A stretch of DNA of 11,705 bases from Chloroflexota bacterium (GTDB lineage Bacteria > Chloroflexota > UBA5177 > JANWHV01). This document shows positions 6,080 through 11,705 of this stretch, piece by piece; within the stretch, counting starts at the first letter, position 1; the number at the start of each line of letters is the position of its first letter. The translations under genes were made by a program, and so were the position numbers. The stretch spans positions 1 to 11,705 of the forward strand of contig JANWHV010000249.1 in the NCBI GenBank assembly GCA_025450255.1. The letters are read 5' to 3'. The notes beneath the pieces were generated by a model. The model did not search any database. It worked only from the letters and a program-made list of their open reading frames with translations, and was not told the DNA's origin.

Positions 6080-7447
6080 TCAGTCGTCCCCGGCCCGCAT
6101 CAAGCGCCGCATGGGGACCTGATGCGTCTGCCCAGCCCGGAATATGCTGACGCTCCAACAGACGATTGCCGCCAATAGCGTGAAGACGACAACGCCATCG
6201 ATCAGCGCGCTGCCGCCGCTCGCGGCCGACGTAACGGCGGCCCAGAAAGGAAGCGCGATGGCAAGACGCAGCAGCAGCAAGCGCCGCGCTTGTCTGACCA
6301 TTGCCGTGACGTTTCCACCCTGCGCCGACCGCTTCCTCAGGCTCAGCGCGAGCAACGGTTGCAGATACAGCACGGCCGGAATATACGCGCTGAGCAGCAG
6401 CGCCGGGCCAGACCACGAGGGCTGCCCATGTCCGGCGAGCCACGCGTGCATCCAGTTGAAGCAGACAAGCGACAGGGGCGTGGTCACGCCCGGCAACACG
6501 GTCAGCCAGAAGTAAAAGGGCGCGGTAGTGGCGTGCATCACCTCAGGCGTGGCAGGCAGCGCCTCGCGGAGCATCGCCCTCATGTCCAGGGCCCGGGCAA
6601 AGCGGTCCGAGGGCGAGAGCGACAGTGCTCGGTCTATGGCGCGTGCTGTTTTCTCCGAGACATCGGGGCGGAGCTGGAGCACGGGCGGGTGCCGGAACGG
6701 ATCTTGCTGCTCGGGGTTGTACCCGGTGAGCAGGCGGTGGAGCGTGGCGCCAAGCGCGTACATATCACTTCGCACATCGGCGAGGCCCTGGTATTGCTCG
6801 GGCGACGCATAGCCCGGCGTGCCGACCGCGGTGCCGACCTTGCCCGGGGATTCGCGGCGCGCGACGCCAAAATCGACCAGAACCAGCTCACCAGTGTCGG
6901 CTCGCTCCAGCACATTCGCGGGCTTCAGGTCGCGGAAGATAACTGGCTCGGGTTGGTTGTGCAAAAAATGAAGGACGCCACAGAGCTCGATCCCCCAGCG
7001 CAAGACCTGGCTTTCCGTGACCGAGCCCGATCGCGCGCGCATTTCAAGGCTCGGTCCTGGTATTGCCTCCATCACGAGATAGCTCCGCTCGTCGGTCGAG
7101 AAGGAAGCGTGCAGAGCCGGGAGAGAGTGGTGCCTGAGCGTGCTGAGGAGATGGGCCTCGCGCAGAAACCAACGGTGCGCCTCTGCCCGTTCGGCGGGGG
7201 GCAACGCCGCAAACACGAGTTCCTTCAGCACCATTGCCGTCTCGCCGCGCGCCGTGTCTACCACGCGATACACCGTACTCATCGGCCCACGATGCACGGT
7301 GTTGAGCACGCGATATCTGCCGGCAACCATCTCACCGACTGGGAGCGCGGATTGGCCGCCCTGATTCAGGATCAGCGCGACCGGACAGGCCCCCTGGTCG
7401 GCGTGGTGCAACCCGCATGATGCGCAAGGGGCAACCAAAGCCAGCAT
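6080..7447 (-). CDS. Membrane Ser/Thr protein kinase with N-terminal Cys-rich motif
   Basis: This 455-residue Hanks-type kinase would phosphorylate Ser/Thr on cytoplasmic proteins. The N-terminus has C8, C11 and C21 (CASCG...CP), a short possible zinc-binding motif. The kinase domain spans about 44-297: ATP lysine K75, helix C E97, catalytic loop FRDLKPAN (171-178, with D173 and N178; Phe replaces the usual His), DFG 192-194 and SPE 215-217 in GTPGYASPEQYQG. The glycine loop is poor: the first and third Gly are replaced by His52 and Ser57, and only Gly54 remains. Four hydrophobic segments follow (about 309-332, 348-370, 388-408, 415-436), so the protein is integral in the membrane. ATG 7447 has an SD (AAGGAGA, 7452-7458) 5 nt before it. 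It resembles the second kinase in this window. The substrate is unknown; the B12 regulator lies downstream with its own promoter. Confidence 0.93.
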   Translation of the reverse strand: MLALVAPCASCGLHHADQGACPVALILNQGGQSALPVGEMVAGRYRVLNTVHRGPMSTVYRVVDTARGETAMVLKELVFAALPPAERAEAHRWFLREAHLLSTLRHHSLPALHASFSTDERSYLVMEAIPGPSLEMRARSGSVTESQVLRWGIELCGVLHFLHNQPEPVIFRDLKPANVLERADTGELVLVDFGVARRESPGKVGTAVGTPGYASPEQYQGLADVRSDMYALGATLHRLLTGYNPEQQDPFRHPPVLQLRPDVSEKTARAIDRALSLSPSDRFARALDMRAMLREALPATPEVMHATTAPFYFWLTVLPGVTTPLSLVCFNWMHAWLAGHGQPSWSGPALLLSAYIPAVLYLQPLLALSLRKRSAQGGNVTAMVRQARRLLLLRLAIALPFWAAVTSAASGGSALIDGVVVFTLLAAIVCWSVSIFRAGQTHQVPMRRLMRAGDD

Positions 7448-7685
7448 CCAATCTCCTTGTCTCTGATGGGCGCGGCATCACTCTTCACATGATAGACGGA
7501 ACGGCGACTGGTTGGGCTCACTTATTATGTGGCGAAATGAACGCGATTCCGGACTAGAGGATGCCTCCCGTCAGTGGGAGCGGGTGATCTGGCCGCGAAA
7601 GTATGGCGTTTCCGCCCTCGCCGGCGCGGCGGTTGGCAGCGCTTCCGGGGTGGAACCGGCAGGTTCCTCGCAACCCGCGCGTCGA
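7448..7685. promoter_or_regulatory. Intergenic region with kinase RBS, a weak -10 and a hairpin
   Basis: The 238-bp gap lies between two minus-strand genes. It holds the kinase SD (7452-7458); a -10-like CATAAT on the minus strand (7529-7524), about 70 bp before the kinase start but without a recognisable -35; and a perfect hairpin GGAACC-GGCA-GGTTCC (7652-7667) just after the stop of the upstream membrane-protein gene. The hairpin lacks a T-run, so termination there is only possible. No gene was supported. Confidence 0.4.
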
Positions 7686-8198
7686 CTAATGGAAATAGAG
7701 CACGGTTCCAATCACCAAAATAAGCACGGCCGGCACGATCGCGACGAGTATCATGGCGTTCGCGGACCAGGAATCGGATCCCGCCTTCAGTGGCGTTGCG
7801 GGAGCGCTCACGGCGAAGGTCGACGGCGCCTGTGCCGCCGTGCTTGCGGCCGGCTTGCCGGGATTCGAAGTCGTCGAAACGCCGGCATCCGCCGCATCGC
7901 CGAGCGAGTTGACCGTCTCGGACCACACGGCCGGCGCCGGGGCGGACGATACCGCGGCACGCCTGGACGTTTTCTTCGTTGTCCGTTGCTCCCCACGCAT
8001 CACGCGATTCGGCAAAACCCAGATCAACCCAAAAGCCACGAAAAGGACCAGCAGATCGCCTATCACGATGTTCGCGAGAGCCTGCAAGGAATGGTCCGCG
8101 CCGTCGGCCAATATCACGCGACCACTGGCGGTGAGCACGGCCAGCACGAGAAACACGGTGAAGAAAACCTGGATAGAACGAACGACGGCGCGATCCAT
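7686..8198 (-). CDS. Small membrane protein of unknown function
   Basis: The 170-residue product has two N-terminal membrane helices (about 8-31 and 42-63), a basic stretch (RTTKKTSRR, 72-80), a long low-complexity Ala/Pro/Ser/Thr-rich linker (about 81-146) and a C-terminal membrane helix (about 147-168) ending in YFH. By the positive-inside rule the linker is probably cytoplasmic. The start at ATG 8198 is supported by GGAGG (8213-8209) 10 nt upstream. An earlier in-frame ATG at 8267 would add 23 residues but has no SD and sits in a palindromic control region. No family was recognised. It is transcribed towards the kinase gene, 238 bp away, so it may or may not share a transcript. The Ser/Thr-rich linker could be a phosphorylation target, which is speculation. 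Confidence 0.72.
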   Translation of the reverse strand: MDRAVVRSIQVFFTVFLVLAVLTASGRVILADGADHSLQALANIVIGDLLVLFVAFGLIWVLPNRVMRGEQRTTKKTSRRAAVSSAPAPAVWSETVNSLGDAADAGVSTTSNPGKPAASTAAQAPSTFAVSAPATPLKAGSDSWSANAMILVAIVPAVLILVIGTVLYFH

Positions 8199-8382
8199 TG
8201 GCCACTCGCCTCCACTGCGCACATTCACGCGACGCCCAAACGGTTGCCCGACGTACGCAGCGTACAATACCCATCATGCGGGCGCTATAGCCCTGTATGG
8301 CGGCAAAAATCGACGATTAGCGGTACGCTAGAAGTACGTAATGGCTCCGGAATGCAAATGTCTCGATTTTGAGGTGAGCGAC
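8199..8382. promoter_or_regulatory. Divergent control region with several palindromes
   Basis: This region separates the minus-strand membrane-protein gene from the plus-strand acidic protein gene. It contains GTACGC-A-GCGTAC (8253-8265), GGGC-GCTATA-GCCC (8283-ish block just before 8294) and TAGCG-GTA-CGCTA (8318-8330). The SD GAGGTG for the plus-strand gene is at 8371-8376. TATAG-like -10 candidates exist but no full promoter could be assigned. The palindromes are candidate operators for the divergent pair. Confidence 0.45.
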
Positions 8383-8673
8383 ATGTCCGGATCGAGTCCT
8401 GGTAATGGCGCGGATGATGGCGTTGCCGCAATTATTGATTTGTTCATACGCGCATCGGCGGATTTCACGTTATCGTTGGTGCGCTCGGACGATGTCGCCG
8501 ACGAAGTGGATTTTACAGGCTCGCTCCACCAATTGGGCTTCGAGGCGGGCCGGGTGAGCGCGCTGGGTCAGGCGCTCACAATGTTGACCGGGAATCCTAC
8601 CTGGACCGAGCGCGCCGACGACGTGCTTGCCGAATATATGGCGGCGACGCTACTGCCCGAGGAGGCAAACTGA
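8383..8673 (+). CDS. Small acidic protein of unknown function, no lysine
   Basis: The 96-residue product is acidic, has no lysine or cysteine, and is predicted mainly helical after a Gly/Ser/Asp-rich start. ATG 8383 is chosen because GAGGTG lies 6 nt upstream; an ATG at 8341 in the same frame would add 14 residues without SD support. It is the only plus-strand gene in the right half of the window. It lies between two minus-strand genes and stops 3 nt before the proB stop codon. No family was recognised. It has no signal peptide or membrane segment, so a cytoplasmic location is likely. A clean SD, sensible composition and tight fit between neighbours support a real gene. Confidence 0.68.
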   Translation: MSGSSPGNGADDGVAAIIDLFIRASADFTLSLVRSDDVADEVDFTGSLHQLGFEAGRVSALGQALTMLTGNPTWTERADDVLAEYMAATLLPEEAN

Positions 8674-8676
8674 GCG

Positions 8677-9807
8677 TTACTGGAATGCGTCGCGCGATCG
8701 CTCGCCGTCAGTCGGCACCACGACCAGGTTGTCGCGATGGATCACTTCATCGCCGTGATGATAGCCCAGGACGGAACTGATAGCGCCGGAATGCGCGCCT
8801 CGGATGCGCGCGACATCCGCCGCCGAATAGTTGCTGAGCCCAAAGCCCACGACAACGCCGCGGCCGTCGCGGATCTCCACGGGCTCGCCGCGATCGAATC
8901 TGCCCTGTACATCGACGACGCCGGCGGCCAGCAAACTCCTGCCATGGCTTCGGACGGCGCGAGCAGCCCCTTCGTCGATCAAAACGGCGCCCCGACCACC
9001 GAGATGCGCGCGAAGCCAACGCCCGCGCGCGTCCAGACCGGCATGACTGGCGAGGAACAAGGTACCGGCCGAGCCGCCCACCGCGCCGGCGAGCACGCCA
9101 GGAACGCGTCCATCGGCGATCACCATGGGGATACCCGCCGACGTAGCCAGTCTCGCGGCCCGAAGCTTGGTAATCATGCCGCCCGTACCATTCATGGTGC
9201 CGGAGTCTCCCGCGAGCCGCTCGATGTGAGCGGTCAGCGCCGGCACGCGGCGGATCAGCGTGGCGGCCGGATCGCGTCTGGGATCCGCGGTATATAGGCC
9301 GTCGATGTCGGTCAACAGCACAAGCATATCCGCGTCTACCAGGCCGGCCACAACCGCCGAGAGCGTGTCATTGTCGCCGAACTTGATCTCGTCGGTGGCG
9401 ACCACGTCGTTCTCGTTAATCACCGGTACGACGCGATGCCGCAGCAGGCCAAGCAGAGTACTCCGCGCGTTCAGGTAGCCCTGGCGCGAGCCAAGGTCGC
9501 CACGCGCCAGCAGCGCCTGGGCCACGGGAATGCCTCTGGCCTGAAAAAGGCGATCGTAGACGTGCATGAGCCTGACCTGGCCGATCGCCGCCAGCATCTG
9601 TTTCGCGGGCAGATCGGGCCGTCGCCGCAGGTCCGGAAACCGGGCCCGAGCCGCGGCTACCGCGCCGGACGACACGATTACCACTTCCGTGCCGCCGGCA
9701 TGCAAATCGGCGACCTGATTGACCAGCCCGCGTACGGCGGAAGGCGCCAGGATGCCGCGGTTATTGGTAAGTATATTACTGCCGAATTTGACGACAAGGC
9801 GCCGCAC
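8677..9807 (-). CDS. proB: Glutamate 5-kinase (proline biosynthesis)
   Basis: ProB phosphorylates glutamate to gamma-glutamyl phosphate, the first and usually proline-inhibited step of proline synthesis. The 376-residue product matches the usual length (about 367 in E. coli). The amino-acid kinase domain has VVKFGSNIL (5-13), VSSGAV (45-50), NENDVV (131-136), FGDNDTLSA (143-151), TDIDGLYTADP (166-176) and GTGGMITK (207-214). A C-terminal PUA domain covers about 272-355. The start is GTG at 9807, giving the canonical RRLVVKFG opening; no other suitable start is near. It begins 2 nt after the stop of the upstream Ser/Thr kinase and has no clear SD of its own, which points to translational coupling. 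proA, the usual partner, is not adjacent; downstream is a convergent gene. Confidence 0.96.
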   Translation of the reverse strand: MRRLVVKFGSNILTNNRGILAPSAVRGLVNQVADLHAGGTEVVIVSSGAVAAARARFPDLRRRPDLPAKQMLAAIGQVRLMHVYDRLFQARGIPVAQALLARGDLGSRQGYLNARSTLLGLLRHRVVPVINENDVVATDEIKFGDNDTLSAVVAGLVDADMLVLLTDIDGLYTADPRRDPAATLIRRVPALTAHIERLAGDSGTMNGTGGMITKLRAARLATSAGIPMVIADGRVPGVLAGAVGGSAGTLFLASHAGLDARGRWLRAHLGGRGAVLIDEGAARAVRSHGRSLLAAGVVDVQGRFDRGEPVEIRDGRGVVVGFGLSNYSAADVARIRGAHSGAISSVLGYHHGDEVIHRDNLVVVPTDGERSRDAFQ

Positions 9808-9809
9808 GC

Positions 9810-11399
9810 TTAGCGCCCGATGCCGGCCCGCAACACGCGCAGAATCACCCTGCCGACCAGACCGGCCACGATCATATTCCAGGCCAGCGCGTCGGCGAGG
9901 ACGTGAACCCCAAGCACGGATAGCCCCATCAACAGCACGCCGACGGAGAAGCAGAACATCGCGATACCGCTCAGCGGCGGGATCAGTCGCTGCACCACCA
10001 TCGCCTCGATGCCGTGAAAGCGGAGCGCGACCGGAACGCTCCAGGTATTGCCACCGCCATGCACGCGCACTGAGCCGTGATGATCGCCGGCTGGTGGGTT
10101 GGACCAGGTGATACCCACGGTTAGCTCCAATCTGTCGTGCGGATCGAGCCAGGCGGCCGGCCTATCGGGCCGGAGCCACGGCACATCGGCGTCAAAGCTG
10201 CACAACAGGCGCTTATTCGTGCGGTTCTTAATGCGAATGGTGCGCTTGTCGATGCGGGTCATGATCGAGCTTCCGGCGTACGAGATGGTCATCTCCTGAG
10301 GATGCAGACGCACATCACGGTTGCCGATCCGCACGGCCGAGCTGTCGGCGGGATCCATGCCGGCAGGCATCGACCCACGGGCCGAGAGCGCGGGTATGGC
10401 GCCCGTGCCGGTATTCGAGCGGGCCAGGGTACCGGTAATGGTGAGCTTCGGCATCAAATCGCTGGTTGGATTGGCGCGCATCGCGCGCCGCATCTCCGCC
10501 GCGGTGCCCGGCCGCGCCCGTGGATCGAGGGATAACGAATGGTCCACGACGTTCGCGACTTGCAAGCTCACTTCAGGCGCGATACCGCGGATGGCGGGGA
10601 AATCGAAGGGCCTATTCTTGCGGGGATCGCGCCCGGTAAGCAGATGATGCATGGTGGCGCCCAGGGCATACAGATCACTCGCCGGCTCCGCCAGGCCCTG
10701 GTATTGTTCGGGCGGGGCGTAACCGGGGGTACCGATGGCGGTGCCCATCGACTGTTGGGTGAACACACGCGCGATGCCGAAGTCAATCAGGCGTATCTGG
10801 CCCTGCGGCGTGAGCATCAAATTGGCGGGCTTGAGATCCCGGAAAATTAAGGGGTCGCTTCGGCTGTGCAGGTAGCTCAAAACGTCGATTACCTGATCCG
10901 CCCAGGCGACGACCCGTGCTTCATCCAGGCCGGGCCTACCCTCTTCGAGCATCACCTGTTCCAGCGAGCGTCCCTCGACGAGGTCCATCACCAGATAATG
11001 GCGCTGACCCTCGCTGAAGGTATCGTGTACGAGGGGGATCGCCGGGTGTTGTAAACTCATGAGCGTCTCACCCTCGCGCCTGAACCAGTGCTCGGCCTCG
11101 CCGCGCTCGTGCTCGGTGCCCCAGTGCTGGAGCAGCTCCTTTAGCGCGCGCGGCCGGCTGCCAAGGCGAAGATCCTCGGTGCGATATACGGCGCCCATCG
11201 AACCGGCGGCAAGGGCAGTCACGATCTTATACCTGCCACCGAGCACCGTACCTGGCGACAACGGCGCCAACGCGCCGGCCGCCGGCGCGGGCGGCGAAAA
11301 CCTGGCAATGCCCGCTTGCTCCAAACGCATGCCGCAGGTGCCGCAGAAACGGTCCAGGCCGGCAGGTGTCCCGCACGACGGGCATATTTTGTTACTCAT
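9810..11399 (-). CDS. Zinc-ribbon Ser/Thr protein kinase with C-terminal membrane anchor
   Basis: This 529-residue Hanks-type kinase begins with a four-Cys zinc ribbon (C6, C9, C19, C22; CPSCG and CGTCG). A Pro/Ala linker leads to the kinase domain (about 56-308): glycine loop AAGSMGAVY (64-72, first Gly replaced by Ala), ATP lysine K87, catalytic loop FRDLKPAN (186-193; D188, N193), DFG 206-208, PPE 229-231 in GTPGYAPPEQYQG. A flexible Ser/Thr/Gly-rich stretch (about 310-350) follows, then a beta-strand-rich domain (about 355-462) that looks like an Ig- or MSP-like sandwich. One or two hydrophobic helices (about 472-497 and 503-522) end it. As the kinase and beta domain precede the anchor, both are probably cytoplasmic. 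No SD is seen before ATG 11399. It overlaps operonically with proB (2-nt gap), suggesting a shared transcript. It is a paralogue of the kinase at 6080-7447. Substrate unknown. Confidence 0.94.
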   Translation of the reverse strand: MSNKICPSCGTPAGLDRFCGTCGMRLEQAGIARFSPPAPAAGALAPLSPGTVLGGRYKIVTALAAGSMGAVYRTEDLRLGSRPRALKELLQHWGTEHERGEAEHWFRREGETLMSLQHPAIPLVHDTFSEGQRHYLVMDLVEGRSLEQVMLEEGRPGLDEARVVAWADQVIDVLSYLHSRSDPLIFRDLKPANLMLTPQGQIRLIDFGIARVFTQQSMGTAIGTPGYAPPEQYQGLAEPASDLYALGATMHHLLTGRDPRKNRPFDFPAIRGIAPEVSLQVANVVDHSLSLDPRARPGTAAEMRRAMRANPTSDLMPKLTITGTLARSNTGTGAIPALSARGSMPAGMDPADSSAVRIGNRDVRLHPQEMTISYAGSSIMTRIDKRTIRIKNRTNKRLLCSFDADVPWLRPDRPAAWLDPHDRLELTVGITWSNPPAGDHHGSVRVHGGGNTWSVPVALRFHGIEAMVVQRLIPPLSGIAMFCFSVGVLLMGLSVLGVHVLADALAWNMIVAGLVGRVILRVLRAGIGR

Positions 11400-11588
11400 G
11401 GTCAGAGGATCGCACGCTACTCAAGGCATCACGCACACGCCATACCACCGATTGAAATCCAGGTGCCTGTTCTGTCCCATTCTGATAGTACGGTATCCAC
11501 AAGTTACCGCGAAGAAGTCATTCCGTATTTGCCATGCCTGGCGACTTGTCCGGTCAGTTGCTCAAATCCACCGTGCGGATGCCAATGC
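11400..11588. other. Intergenic gap with one DnaA-box-like site
   Basis: This 189-bp gap separates the truncated membrane-protein gene from the kinase gene, both on the minus strand. GTATCCACA (11493-11501) matches the E. coli DnaA box TTATCCACA at 8 of 9 positions, but it is a single copy. No convincing promoter or terminator was found, although one is expected for the kinase gene. Confidence 0.3.
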
Positions 11589-11705
11589 CTATTTGCGAGC
11601 GCGAGCGCGACGTTGCAGGAACATGGCCAATATCAGCGCGGGCATCTCATAGACGAAGAACGCGCCCAATGGCAGTATATGGCCCACGGCAAGCAGAACG
11701 AACCC
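11589..11705 (-). CDS. C-terminus of a membrane protein (truncated by window edge)
   Basis: Reading the minus strand from 11705, 38 codons are open to a TAG at 11591-11589. The residues begin GFVLLAVGHILPLGAFF and continue VYEMPALILAMFLQ, ending in a basic tail QRRARARK. That is two hydrophobic segments followed by positive charges, typical of the cytoplasmic end of an integral membrane protein. The start lies outside the window, so family and length are unknown. It precedes the kinase gene by 189 bp on the same strand. Confidence 0.6.
   Translation of the reverse strand, partial: GFVLLAVGHILPLGAFFVYEMPALILAMFLQRRARARK

Noticed and set aside
6290..7420. Long 376-codon open frame on the plus strand
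   Set aside because: It is fully antisense to the Ser/Thr kinase with clear motifs; its composition (Arg/Gly/His-rich) is typical of a shadow frame in GC-rich DNA.
7512..8372. Plus-strand open frame of 286 codons
   Set aside because: Antisense to the better supported membrane-protein gene with SD and membrane helices; low-complexity Arg/His-rich product.
11493..11501. DnaA box as evidence for an origin near the right edge
   Set aside because: A single 8-of-9 match without neighbours or an AT-rich unwinding element is expected by chance in a window of this size.

Overview
The window is GC-rich (around 60%) and fully bacterial, with densely packed genes. The gene set suggests a Chloroflexota-type soil or thermophile lineage (Ktedonobacteria/Thermomicrobia-like): two zinc-ribbon, membrane-anchored Ser/Thr kinases with an FRDLKPAN catalytic loop, a CarH-like B12-binding MerR regulator, a DUF72 protein and a J-domain membrane protein. 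The phylum is inferred from family content only. No rRNA, tRNA, CRISPR array, transposase or phage gene was seen.

Left part (1-3467, + strand): the 3' part of cheB (receiver domain plus methylesterase domain, all catalytic residues present), then dnaA with a TTG start behind a strong Shine-Dalgarno sequence, then a J-domain protein ending in two membrane helices. No dnaN or recF follows dnaA, and no cheA, cheR or cheW is visible next to cheB.

Middle (3468-6079): a gene-poor stretch holds a probable 70-residue gene on the minus strand (3608-3820) and a divergent control region. A DUF72/YecE-type TIM-barrel gene (4017-4931, +) then converges with a MerR-HTH plus B12-binding regulator (4937-5941, -). 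The regulator's promoter region is the most striking non-coding element here. A 19-bp perfect inverted repeat has one arm covering the spacer of a good sigma70-type promoter (TTGACG, 17 bp, TATAGC). The predicted transcript starts about 4 nt before the ATG, so it would be nearly leaderless. This looks like an autoregulatory operator.

Right part (6080-11705, mostly - strand): a zinc-motif Ser/Thr kinase with four predicted membrane helices (6080-7447), a small membrane protein (7686-8198), a lone + strand acidic protein without lysine (8383-8673), proB (8677-9807), and a second zinc-ribbon Ser/Thr kinase with a beta-rich domain and a membrane anchor (9810-11399). The second kinase ends 2 nt before the proB start, so the two are very probably co-transcribed. 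At the right edge is the C-terminus of a further membrane protein (11589 to beyond 11705, -).

Taken together, the region looks like chromosomal housekeeping DNA (replication initiation, proline synthesis) mixed with signalling genes: a chemotaxis-type methylesterase, a possible light or cobalamin sensor, and two membrane kinases. A functional link among the signalling genes is suggested only by proximity.
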